DNA from: Leptasterias polaris
Taxonomy: Eukaryota > Echinodermata > Asteroidea > Forcipulatida > Asteriidae
Assembly (NCBI GenBank): GCA_037783415.1
Contig: JAZGTN010000017.1
Location: forward strand, 254,501-318,500
Length of the DNA stretch: 64,000 nt
Reading direction: 5' to 3'
Part shown: piece after piece, positions 21,701 through 30,081 of the stretch
Numbering within the stretch: position 1 is the first letter of the stretch
Layout of the letters: the number at the start of each line of letters is the position of its first letter
Program-made: the position numbers and the translations under genes
The notes under the pieces: model-generated
Told to the model about the DNA's origin: nothing
The model's input: only the letters and a program-made list of their open reading frames with translations
Database searches by the model: none

Positions 21701-24481
21701 ACAGTTATGTGTACTTGTCCGGATGCTATCGTGACCGGGGGAGGGAGGCACAGTGTGCTCTTACCTAAATGTTTGCCCGTGTTTATTTTTTTTTTAATGC
21801 TACATCTGATCACAACCATTAATTTTGTTCTGAATTTTCTCAATAGTTTTCCAGGGTCATGTTGTAAAAGCAAAATAAATATCGGATATCAGCTGTTACC
21901 ATGGCAACTGTTTATTTGACCTTGAATCAACGATTCTAACGACTTTTAGTATTTTTTGTTGGTGTCTTTTTCTAAAACATTTCCAATTTATTTATTGTGT
22001 TCCCCCCAAAAGTAGTGTGTCCCTCATTAGTGTTAAATGCATTATGGGAATTCAAAATTGCTGCCATCTTAACCGGCTATGTCACACGAACATATCGTCT
22101 GTGACTGGTATTCTGCTAAGATTTGCAGAGCTTAAAACTTGTTTGAGCAGAGTTTTATGCTGATGTAAAGCCTTTTAAACTCGACCCTATTTTAGCAATT
22201 TTTCATTATTTGCTCACGCTATTTTATTAAAATGACTAGTTTAAACCACATAAACTGGTTTTAAACACCACTATTAGAGCTTACACTTATAGAGCTACAT
22301 TTATATCTAATGTTTTACCTCTAATGTGGATTTTATGTATGGCAATTTTTTGATTTCACATACATAATGTATGTATACATTATATCTTTTTCGGTTACGG
22401 GTGACCGATTTTACATAGGGTCGAGTTGAAAGGGATTTAGCAATTGGTCTCTTGCCTCTCTAAAACGTACATTGTTAACAAAATTACTCACTTGTACAAC
22501 TGTATGGAACCTGCTCAGTATGCTACCTGCACTAACTTTAAAGTACCAGCGAAGAACAATAGTATTGGTAGTTTGGACGAGAAAAAGAAGGATCGAATCT
22601 TAGCTAAGTTAGTTTGGTATATTAGTATATCCTTTCACTTAATAGATGGACAATTTAGATTTCCGGGAAAATCATTTTCGAATTAACTAAAACTCATGGA
22701 GACTAAACAGTTTTACAAAGCAAATACTTTACACAAAAAACACAGTGCAAATCACATTTCCTCCTGGCGATCTTTTGATCTTCAAATATACTTCTTGAAA
22801 TAGCCCTCCATCGAGGAGGTCAAACAACGGAATGTGCACGCGCGCGTAAGCACCACTCTCATTCAATAATAGGTCTACATCATAGACTTATATATAACTC
22901 TATGGTCTTCATTGACCACAGTGAGGGCGTTTTTGAGCTTGTGAAGTCACAATCAAGGAACCAATATTTCCGTTTCCCTTTCTATCGTTGCATCGCGTTA
23001 AGTTTTCCTCCTTGACTTTTTGATGCAATTTTCAAAGATTATGGGAATTTTTATCCAGTGTACCAGTCTCCTTACAAATTAATAACGAAAACAGCAACAA
23101 GTGATCTTTGCTGAATTAGTTTAACCCTTACACACATATGTGTCCAATTAATAAGAAATTTGAGTTCACATGAGATTAAACAGATTTTAACTGTGTAAAA
23201 AAACTATCATCTAGAATACCCCTCTTCGGTGCTTTTCAACAAGATTTACGAAAGCCCTGTTACGTCACCACTCATTTTACGTCATATGTGGGAGCTCCGT
23301 TTTTTTTATAGCCGCTTTGTTGCATGATGGAGGTGTAACAAAGCAAACTCCCACACATGACGTCAAAGTATTGTCATTTTGACGCACGTCGTCAACGGCA
23401 GAAGTGTTTTTCAAAACCTTGAGGTTGGGGGCCTAATTTTTTACGAACATTTCAGAAGTGTACAAATACCTAAATTAAATTGATATGTTAAACAAACACT
23501 TTATAATAAGGGAATAAAAGGGTAGCGATGAGTTCTTAAACGGCCGTTTAAAACCGGCAGGGTCGTGGCCGTGCGATAAAGGCCCGAGCCGAAGGCGAGG
23601 GCCTTTATCGCACGGCCACGACCCTGCAAGGTTTTAAACGGCCGTTTAAGAACGAGTCGCTACCCTTTTATTCCCATTCATAAATGCCCTTTTGGTTAAA
23701 AGGCGTAATAAAGTAGGAAACTCTGTAAAAATTTATCTGTTTTCCGACGTCCTTGAGCTCTGTACGTGTGGTGCATTTTTATGAGACAGTTTTCGGATAT
23801 GCATTGGTGCGCGTAGTAATGCATCCTCGTATCCATGGACTAAAATGGCGCGGCGAGATCGATCACCCCTGAAAACGAGGTTGTGGGCTAAACCGCACAA
23901 ATGCTATCCGAAAACAACCGGTCTTAAACAGCTCCAGCTATGTCTTTATCAGCCGTTTAAACACACCCACGTGACGTGCTCTCCACCAATAGGAATAGCG
24001 AAACTGTCTGTGGTATTTATGAATGAAGTTTAAATAGCATTCCCGTTAAAAACAATTCGTTTAATATAAATCCGTTGATTAATTACTCATTTGACTAATT
24101 TTTATTTGCAGTTTATAACAAGATGGTAAAACGTTAAGTCACCTTATGAACTATATGTCCCTCAATTATCAGTAAAACATTTCGTTTAGCTTTCCTCTAA
24201 AATTAACTTTCTTAATTTCATTTGAAGGTGACAGTTTGGATTCGAAAAAGTTCACAACGTTTGACGCAGACAACGACGACGATGGAAATAATAATTGTGC
24301 CGAGACCATGGGTGGAGGTTGGTGGTTTGTTCACTGTAATTCTGACGACACACAGAGTAATCTGAATGGTGTTTACTCTAACACCGCTAGGGAAGAGAGG
24401 CACAAGGGAATATACTGGTCAACATGGAAGGGGGATCAATCACTCAAAGCAACCGAAATGAAGATAAGACAACTACCCTGA
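12703..24481 (+). CDS. FREP-1: secreted fibrinogen-related lectin with novel N-terminal Cys module (six exons)
   Basis: Exons 12703-12754, 13926-14195, 14655-14777, 17714-17880, 21423-21687 and 24228-24481 join to 1131 nt (376 aa). Residues 1-23 are a signal peptide (charged MRTN, hydrophobic core, cleavage likely after VSA). Residues 24-91 form a module with Cys 26, 50, 52 and 90 that I do not recognise. Residues 92-160 are an acidic Ser/Thr-rich linker, including the 41-residue product of exon 3. About 161-376 are a full-length FBG domain: VYCDMET (192-198), VIQRRCNGS (205-213), the calcium-site segment DADNDDDGNNNC (305-316), MGGGWWFVHC (320-329) and the C-terminal SLKATEMKI block. FBG proteins of this type are typically secreted pattern-recognition lectins; the ligand here is unknown. 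It has two Cys (171 and 210) beyond the usual FBG set. All introns are GT/AG. No transcript evidence. Confidence 0.9.
13404..13710. mobile_element. Foldback MITE built from TTTCGTTCCCTCGAAA units (FREP-1 intron 1)
   Basis: The ends ACGGAGCCCCTAAAGGG and CCCTTCAGGGGTTCCGT are inverted, and the arms extend inward through a GTGAAAAGGT/ACCTTTTCAC match. The middle is a run of ATTTCGTTCCCTCGAAAT-type palindromes. A related right end (GTCAGGGGCTCCGTTTTAG) and related repeats occur at 57770-58550. Confidence 0.75.
13926..14195 (+). CDS. FREP-1 exon 2 (novel N-terminal module)
   Basis: Acceptor TTGGTTACAG, donor CCAG|GTAAG, phase 1 on both sides, 90 codons. It holds the CSCTQ, GGHN and PVY motifs shared with FREP-2 exon 2: 31 of 53 ungapped positions from residue 39 to 91 are identical by eye. 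The 3' end carries a Ser/Thr/Glu-rich linker. Confidence 0.88.
14440..14654 (+). repeat. Dispersed repeat abutting FREP-1 exon 3
   Basis: The segment from about 14470 resembles 40300-40390 (shared GAAGCTTTGCATGGTGT or GAAGCTT-like block, AATCTCTTTTGGGAGGA versus AATCTCTTTGGAAGAAA, then GGCTCTGAAA). It runs to a CTCGACGTTTCGAACAG motif and ends at the exon 3 acceptor. Confidence 0.5.
14594..14609 (-). terminator. Histone mRNA 3'-end stem-loop consensus
   Basis: On the minus strand these 16 bases read GGCTCTTTTCAGAGCC, the canonical metazoan replication-dependent histone stem-loop: a 6-bp stem with a 4-nt loop. A purine-rich CCCAAAAGAGATT follows about 12 nt downstream, as a histone downstream element would. 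No histone coding sequence is visible on either strand nearby, so it is either a relic or convergent sequence inside a repeat. Confidence 0.5.
14655..14777 (+). CDS. FREP-1 exon 3 (symmetric, possible cassette exon)
   Basis: Acceptor CTCGTCTTCAG, donor CTTG|GTACGA, phase 1 on both sides, 41 codons, open throughout. The 3' half and the following intron bases match the end of exon 2 and its intron (ATGAAAGCAnGCAAAGTG, then GAATGTAATCC and GGATAAG), so it is a partial exon duplication. Skipping it leaves a 335-aa protein of FREP-2 size. FREP-2 has no counterpart. Whether it is spliced in is unknown. Confidence 0.6.
15361..16895 (-). pseudogene. 5'-truncated LINE reverse transcriptase (FREP-1 intron 3)
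   Basis: On the minus strand the remains start at KAPGSDGI near 16890, pass a frame break, then give a 180-codon RT segment (16656-16114) with YGFRAQRST, LDLSKALDTVNHDIL, GVPQGSVLGPLLF and the catalytic FADD box. After another break, 16007-15450 gives the thumb and C-terminal region (FLGIYIDENLSWKKHI, LQKKAVRII). The endonuclease is missing. The probable 3' limit is the T-rich (sense) tract at 15328-15362, which is unusual because LINE tails are normally A-rich. It lies antisense to FREP-1. A CR1-like clade is inference. Confidence 0.88.
17231..17320 (+). repeat. Four tandem CCTCAGTGAGGGCG units
   Basis: Units of about 22-24 bp, CCTCAGTGAGGGCGTGTTTTGG and variants, repeated four times in FREP-1 intron 3. 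A single related CAGTGAGGGCGTTTTTGAG occurs at 22920. Confidence 0.8.
17714..17880 (+). CDS. FREP-1 exon 4 (FBG domain start)
   Basis: The acceptor is TCCTTAAATAG, with a weak pyrimidine tract, and the donor is ATT|GTAAGT. It enters in phase 1 and ends in phase 0. It encodes the first FBG subdomain with TDC, GVYTI and VYCDMET. The usual GGWT after the Cys is replaced by KGYI. Confidence 0.88.
18520..21395 (+). pseudogene. Decayed LINE with endonuclease end, RT and C-terminus (FREP-1 intron 4)
   Basis: Frames on the + strand give the end of an APE endonuclease (TDHKLLEFDI near 18728), a linker, then 331 codons from 19042 with AVGPDGLSPRLLKE, NYRPVSLLCICSKV, QHGFVKGRST and LDFSKAFDSVSHKLL. A frameshift near 19930 moves to the frame holding GVPQGSVLGPLLFLLYIN and FADD (to 20168). 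The thumb region follows with in-frame stops, and a 269-bp segment of it is tandemly duplicated. An A/T-rich tail (AATAAAATAAAAAATAAAAT) ends near 21393. It lies in the same orientation as FREP-1. Confidence 0.9.
20311..20848 (+). repeat. 269-bp tandem duplication inside the LINE
   Basis: 20311-20579 and 20580-20848 are almost identical, both starting ATATTTCTTCGGATTTTG and ending TATTGGTCAAATG. Only a few differences are seen, so the duplication is younger than the LINE's other lesions. Confidence 0.92.
21423..21687 (+). CDS. FREP-1 exon 5 (FBG core)
   Basis: Acceptor CAATTTTCTAG, donor GCTG|GTAAGT. It encodes VIQRR, GFGDLTGEFWLGND and LLVSLTAFDGS, 88 codons plus one base. FREP-2 splits this region into two exons. 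The 3' end of a LINE lies about 27 bp upstream of the acceptor. Confidence 0.9.
22177..22440. mobile_element. MITE with AACTCGACCCTAT ends (FREP-1 intron 5)
   Basis: AAACTCGACCCTATTTT at 22178 is mirrored by ACATAGGGTCGAGTT at 22414, with looser pairing outside (CCTTTTAA versus GAAAGG). The core of about 220 bp is AT-rich with no coding frame. Confidence 0.6.
23095..23412 (+). repeat. Dispersed repeat, copy B1 (FREP-1 intron 5)
   Basis: Reverse-complement relative of 56861-57146. Shared blocks are GTGATCTTTGCTGA, CGGTGCTTTTC, ATTTACGTCATATGTG-like sequence and GGCAGAAGTGTTTTT. It carries several CRE-like TGACGTCA sites. Non-coding. Confidence 0.75.
23510..23675. repeat. Near-perfect 165-bp hairpin
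   Basis: The arms pair almost completely: GGGAATAAAAGGGTAGCGA with its complement at the right end, then CTTAAACGGCCGTTTAA, then GCAGGGTCGTGGCCGTGCGA with its complement, around a loop within GAGCCGAAGGCGAG. The inner CGGCCG parts are themselves palindromic. It is probably a foldback MITE core. Confidence 0.9.
24228..24481 (+). CDS. FREP-1 exon 6 (FBG C-terminal subdomain)
   Basis: The acceptor is TTTCATTTGAAG and it enters in phase 1. It encodes the calcium-binding and ligand-pocket subdomain (DADNDDDG, GGGWWF, SNLNGVY, YWSTWKG) and ends with TGA. No clear AATAAA follows closely; an ATTAAA lies near 24626. Confidence 0.9.
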
Positions 24482-25190
24482 TATCTGTCCATTCGAACAA
24501 GTTTTACTTTTAAAAGGACATGTTGCCTTCGGTTTTTGCGGTTTTGGGCTATAAAAAGCGCTCGTTATGATATGAATGGTTGGAAAGCTATTTTAAGTAG
24601 AGTATAATGATTGACATAAACGCCTCATTAAATTGTGTAGATTCATGATAACACGGTAGGCTGTTTTGTAGAACCAAGTTTGTGAATCCACAAAATGGCG
24701 GACCGTTTGTTGCGCTGATCTCATTTCAAGAAGCAAATTTGTGTTTATTTTAAATCATTACTCACTAACTAGAACACACTGTGTGCGTTTTTATGTGCAT
24801 TAAAAACCACTGAAGGGGTAACTTCAAAAAGCAAAATGTTGGGAGATTTGAAGGCAGTGTGCTCCTTTATGTCAAATTTCGCAATATAAACGAAGAAGGG
24901 AGAGTAGTATACAAGATAAATGTAAAAACTATTTGCTTTTGTTATGAACAGATTCTTTCAGCTGGTTTGTGGAAGCCTGGATGCATAAGTGTAAACGTTA
25001 CAAATTCAATGTATGAAATCGTTGTATTAGATTTCTACAAAAATACCCTTTGTTCTTATAGTTGTCAACAAAGATTAACAATTTCATTTTGCCTGCCACT
25101 TTATTTCATACATTATGCATTTTTATTTTTAATGTTTGTAATTACTGTTGTTATTTTGGGGTATGGACAAGTTAAGGAATATGTTAACAG
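24482..25190. other. FREP-1 downstream region, non-coding
   Basis: The 3' UTR presumably begins here. From about 24513 (AAAAGGACATGTTGCCTTCGG) the sequence looks like a MITE of the AAAGGACA-end type and includes CCACAAAATGGCGGACCG, a phrase resembling one near 8837. The frame at 24859-25284 has no recognisable domain. Confidence 0.35.
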
Positions 25191-25191
25191 G

Positions 25192-25460
25192 CCCGTAACC
25201 TGGGGGGACGGGGGCGGGAGGGGCACGCCCCCCCAAAAAGGCCGCCCCCCCAAAAAAAAAAAAAATCTAAAAAAAAAATTATAAATCGGCCCCCCAAAAG
25301 AAAACCCACAAAAGCCCCCCCCCCAAAAAAAAAAGTCCGCCCCGCCTTAAACAAAAAAGTCCCTCCCCCTCCCACCCCCCTAAAAAAAAAAAAAAACGCC
25401 CAAAATAAAAAAAAAAATAAATAAAATCCGCCCCCTAAAAAAAAAATTTAAATAAATAAA
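25192..25460. repeat. C/A-homopolymer low-complexity tract
   Basis: Alternating runs of C5-C10 and A5-A14 over about 270 bp, introduced by GCCCGTAACCTGGGGGG. A similar start (GCCCGTAACTAACCCC) occurs at 47334. It may be the end of a GGCGTAAC-type mobile element. No gene. Confidence 0.8.
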
Positions 25461-26865
25461 TATTGCTTGCCTGCAGTAACTGGCTCAGCGTTCGGAATTT
25501 CCTGTACAACCACATGCCTGTTTTGATCATGACCACAAAGCCCACTTTAGTGGAGTTCACTTAAGACTTTATAATAAAAACTGGTAAGGATAAAGGTAAA
25601 ACGGTTTTATTTCGTTAAAATAATCACTGAAACTGCAAGAGTCGGTTTCGTTATTTAATTGAAAGAAACACAGGAAGGGACAATAATTAATTGTTTTTCT
25701 TTTCGCATTAGTGGTTTGACATCATTGTCATGATCGTAGCAGGCTGTACATGAAATAATGAACTCTACCCTAGTAGTAGTAACTGCACGCCGTCCTTATC
25801 ACAATAATAAGGACTTTGTCACTGTGACGGCCTCTGCACGCACGGCCAGTAACTGGGTTAGAAATTAGCCTTTCCCATTAAATATTATGCTAATTACAAT
25901 CACCCATAGGGGGACACTGTTAGTTGGCTAAACGCCATAGAGTTGTGCACTAGGCAGACGCACAAACGCATGCTTGTGTGTAACGCCACCATCAGCCCAT
26001 AAAAACACGAGCACTGTTCCTTCATTTTGCTAACCAGTATGGTTAGTGCGCATGCGCGATGTGCAATTTACATGTTTCATTGGAATTGTCCATCTATGTA
26101 CAGCCAACAACCTGCTATTTACATGACGTCAGTTCACCTTTTATGTTGACGCGCATAATTATATTGTTTTTAATTTATCTTCATGATATTCATTAATCAA
26201 TAAAACACCTTATAGAATCCCAGTACTCATTGGAAGTTGAACACAAATCGCCTAGCATCGGCTAATTTCTCTAAAATATATAGTTAGTTTATATTTGAAA
26301 AACTAAAATGTTGTTTCAATACTTAACTTTTTAAATGTAGTTTAACTATTTAAACAGTAGAAATTAGTTCATTTCAGGATATCTCATTATTTCACCTAAC
26401 CAGTCCAATGTGTCTGTGAAGTTGAACTTAGTTATGTACAAGTGACGTTATCACTGAATGTGCACGGATATACAATACATTTTAGAACGTGCGGCTAATA
26501 ATATGTGATCAGTTCAGCCTTTATTATGTCATGGTTGCTAAAGAATTTGCTTTCAAATTGTTAAATAAATCATTCTTTTTATATGGGCCTGCTTATTTAA
26601 AAATTAGATCGCTCGTGACTATGTGGGTTTTTATATCAGCCCAAAACCCAGGCTTTGAAATGTTAACGTTTCAAATCAATGCGAAGTTGTTACCTTAAAT
26701 CGACTGTAAAGGGAAACACAGAATGGTCAATTGATTCCATACACAGTTTTGCCTTATGGCGCTATTGTTATGTATTTGTTCACCCTTCATTTCTCAGAAA
26801 CGATAGCATTTTAGGCAGAAATATTTTAAGGAACCCTTTTTACCATTAATCCATTAATCCATTAA
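25461..26865. other. Non-coding stretch
   Basis: AT-rich sequence with scattered stops in all frames. I see no gene, no inverted ends and no tandem repeat that I can support. Confidence 0.4.
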
Positions 26866-26867
26866 GC

Positions 26868-27395
26868 ATCAGCTCTCTTCTGAAACAACTTCACTGGCTC
26901 CCAATTGAACAGCGGATTAAATACAAAATTGGCTTGCTTGTGTTTAAGGCGATGAATGGTTATTCCCCGTCTTATATATGTGATCTTGTGCAGCCATATG
27001 TTCCAACACGAGAAAACCTACGCTCTGCAGACAAATTTCTGCTTGAAGAACACAGGGCACGCAACTCTTGGGGAGAGCGTTCATTTCAAGTCGCAGCAGC
27101 AAAGATATGGAATGGTCTTCCACACAAAGTCCGGGCAGCTGTCACAACTGATACATTCAAATCAGCACTCAAAACACATCTGTTCAACATGCACAACTAA
27201 CCATTGCCTTTGATATGGACATGTGAATTTGACCACAGAGCATAATAACTATAACTATTTTATTAGATATCACGAGCAGTGCACTTGGAGCTCAACTGAC
27301 TAGAGTGCAGATTTTTGAGCAAGCGCCATGAGCGCCTGCATTGGCGGATACCGGCGCTATATAAGACTTCGATTATTATTATTACTAAGTTATGT
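26868..27395 (+). pseudogene. LINE C-terminal fragment and 3' UTR
   Basis: An open frame to 27200 encodes the conserved C-terminal tail of CR1/L2-type ORF2: LKQLHWLPIEQRIKYK, LLVFKAMNGYSPSYI, then ARNSWGERSFQVAAAKIWN and FKSALKTHLF. The stop is at 27198-27200. The 3' UTR ends with GGCGCTATATAAGACTTCG and (ATT)n near 27390. Everything upstream of the C-terminus is missing. Confidence 0.88.
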
Positions 27396-27477
27396 GTGAA
27401 TCTGTGAACATTGTGTTTTTCGATCTTACCAATAGTGTACAGGGCCTTTAAGCTCACATGCACTCTTAAATCCTCCA

Positions 27478-28035
27478 TCTAGTCGCAAGGTAGCAACAGC
27501 ATATTACAAAAATCGGTCCTTTTCTACTGTCGCACCAAAGCTATGGAATAACACTCCCCTTGCCATTCGCAATGCTAACCCACTAACTGAACTGAAGCGT
27601 CTCCTCAAAAACGCACCCTTTTAAACACCCAACTGGGTTTTAATCAACAATTTTCTTTGATGTTAACAATGTGTTGATTTTGTACACAATTTAATTTTTC
27701 TTTTAAGAATTTGTGATTGTTGTCTTTTTATGTAAGTTTCCAATTTTAAAGATTTTGGGGGGCTTTTGTGCGTGTGAATTGGGCTTGATTTCACAAAGAG
27801 TTAAGATTGATATTAAGTGCAAATCCATCGTAGTTGCTTAGCAAAGAGTGATGTCACAATACAAATCACTATGGTAATAGTGACAACTCATCTTAAGATG
27901 AATCTTAGTGCTTTGTGAAATCGACCCCTGGTTATTTATTTATTTTTTATTCATGAGTGTTCTTTTCTTGTAAAGCGCTCAGAGGCCTTTGCGCAATGGG
28001 CGCTATATTAAGTGTTTTATTATGTTTTATTAATG
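27478..28035 (+). pseudogene. Second LINE C-terminal fragment and 3' UTR
   Basis: A different family member, directly downstream. The frame 27480-27623 reads RKVATAYYKNRSFSTVAPKLW, NTPLAIRNANPLTELKRLLK and stops. The 3' UTR is interrupted by a MITE (27781-27927) and ends with AAAGCGCTCAGAGGCC, then GCGCTATATTAAGTG. This is typical of L2/CR1-like 3' ends. Confidence 0.8.
27781..27927. mobile_element. MITE inserted in a LINE 3' UTR
   Basis: The ends GGGCTTGATTTCACAAAG and CTTTGTGAAATCGACCCC are inverted, with ATCTTAAG-type arms inside. It is about 147 bp and non-coding. It splits the 3' UTR of the LINE fragment at 27478-28035 and is therefore younger. Confidence 0.75.
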
Positions 28036-28059
28036 TGGAACATGGAACAAAAGATTGAA

Positions 28060-28500
28060 TGTCCATGCGGCCCCTAAATGTAGCCCGATTCTTAAATGTA
28101 TCCTGAGATTTAAATATAGTCCAAAACCCAAATGAAACCCGGCTCCAAATGTAACCTGTGACCTAAATGTAACCCGGCCCAGAAGAATGTGGCCTAGATG
28201 TAACCTAAGACATAACTGTATCACATGACCTAAATGTAGCCTGTGACCTAGCAATGTAGCCTGCATGAACCCTAAATTTAGCATGTGACCTAAATGTAGC
28301 ATAAATTTACCTCAAGACCTACATGCTGCATGAAATTTAAAAGTAGCCAATTTACTATAATTATGTTGGCCCGCCTTAAATTCAGCCAAAGGCTTAAACA
28401 TAGACGACCCTAAATGTTGCACCAATTGTTCCTTAATGTAGCCAAAACCTTGAATCTTTATGTAGGCCGGTCATGTAGCCACAACCCCGTACTTTATGTA
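28060..28500. repeat. Degenerate CCTAAATGTAGCC minisatellite
   Basis: About 440 bp of loosely repeated phrases such as GACCTAAATGTAGCCTGTG, period roughly 16-25 bp and drifting. It translates to repetitive shadow ORFs only. Non-coding. Confidence 0.8.
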
Positions 28501-28833
28501 GGCAGTGGTTAAGGGCCAGGCTGAACGTTTGTACAAGTTCGGGCTACATTCATCTCTGCCTTGCAACACAGCTGCACGACGTGGTGACAAAAGTTGCGCT
28601 CTTGACGAGTCAAATATAATTGAACTGTCGCCAGGCAATGCTCTTTGAGAATACGCATGAGCAAAGCTTTTGAACATTCACCAATCCCCACAGAAAGCTA
28701 ACGTGTCCTGTTTATTATCGTGAACGGTCTTCTTGTTAGTAACGTAAATGGGCGGGCAATGCGATGGGAAACAACTTCTGACTGGAAGAAACTATTGTGA
28801 TGATTTCATAATTAAACTTACTAATACATTTTA

Positions 28834-29232
28834 TTGCAATCTCCTTTGAATAGGAAGACGATGAGTGACAGTCAACAACGTTGGGTACAATGGCATATCA
28901 TAACTATGAGAAATGCCTGTTATGATTTTCCCCACGAATCTTTTAGTGTCAAGTTGTCAAAGCTCGAATTACCATCACGACTCTCAAGCAATTTTCTCCT
29001 GCGTCCGTTTTTTGCCAAGCCTTTGAGGTGCGACTTTAGCGCACGCCTGACTCTTCTCCAACTCGGCACAATGACCAGTTCCGCCGCGGGGACAGACGCG
29101 GCAATTAACCCATCACATGCCACTTTTGACTGGTGGCGCAACACGGACCCTCAGTTATCAGGTCCCGTGTGTATTCAAGTAAAGCTATTTTCGAAGGGCA
29201 TTATTTTGTTCATTTATTACCCTTTTCAGTAA
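28834..29232 (+). other. Unrecognised GC-rich open frame
   Basis: A 132-codon frame lies in sequence that is richer in GC than its surroundings, and a 74-codon frame is open on the other strand (28920-29144, ending RRRKLLESRDGNSSFDN, then LTLKDSWGKS). Neither matches a family I can name with confidence. A possible acceptor (TTTGAATAG) lies just before 28855. It may be an exon of an unseen gene or a mobile element remnant. Confidence 0.3.
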
Positions 29233-29868
29233 AATTTGAATTGTATGTTTCAGTGTTAAAGGTGTTATACATGATTAGTTGAACTGACATAATAGTCGAA
29301 GACAGCGTATATTTTTGTGTGACTGATTAATCATATAACAAAGAAATAAGAAACCTGTGAAAAATGTGGCTTTGTGAGTCAAGATAAAATGTTGGAAAAC
29401 ATATCGTCTTTGTAATTGGTCGTAATAACCGAAATTAGTATTCCTGATCAGGTGTCTTAACAAACAGACCCTCAAGCTTGTCCGGTGATGAGAGTTTAGT
29501 TCGAATCCAGTTATTAGAACTGGACACATTAAACAAGTTGATAGATAATCTAATAATAATTTTGTCTATATTATGTATCCTTTTCTCTGAAAAATAAAAG
29601 TTTGTAAAATTAAAATTATTATGAATAGCAATCCTTATGCCTTTTATGTTTTCTTTTAATGTTTTCAATTGCCGTTTCATCGTTGGTTAATGCTAGTCTG
29701 TACTGTACTGTGAATGCCGAGTTTGAAGGGTGTCTGAATATTGGTCGTAGCCTAGTCATTAACAGCCTTAATTTTAAAGAGAAGACAAGTTCATGGCTAT
29801 TACGTGAACAAAAACCACCAAAAACAACACTAACCACCTTATGATCATTAGTTACATCTCCAATATTT
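29233..29868. other. Non-coding stretch
   Basis: AT-rich. A phrase near 29269 (AAAGGTGTTATAC) recurs at 12993, hinting at a shared dispersed repeat end. Nothing else is recognisable. Confidence 0.35.
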
Positions 29869-29869
29869 T

Positions 29870-30040
29870 GGTTGGCGTAGTGGTTTCTACCCTGCTTTTC
29901 ATCTCTTCCGGTCCCTGTTCGAACAAAGGCTCTTGCCTCGAGACGGAATCTTGCATCTTGTGGAGTGGGTTTTCACTCCATGCCTGGGTTGCATGGGTTC
30001 CCTTCAACTCGGCTTTACCCGCACACATCTAACCCTGACA
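29870..30040 (+). mobile_element. SINE-like unit with tRNA-derived head
   Basis: TTGGCGTAGTGGTTTCTACC matches a degenerate RNA polymerase III A box, and CCCTGTTCGAACAAAGG about 35 bp later matches a B box at tRNA-like spacing. A tRNA-unrelated body follows (ATGCCTGGGTTGCATGGG). It cannot fold as a functional tRNA. It ends close to the big inverted repeat. Confidence 0.5.
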
Positions 30041-30081
30041 TTTCTCCAATGTTTTCTCTATACACATAATGTGTCTTCATA

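Noticed and set aside
28030..28302. Repetitive His/Leu/Gly-rich minus-strand protein
   Set aside because: It is generated by the degenerate CCTAAATGTAGCC minisatellite.
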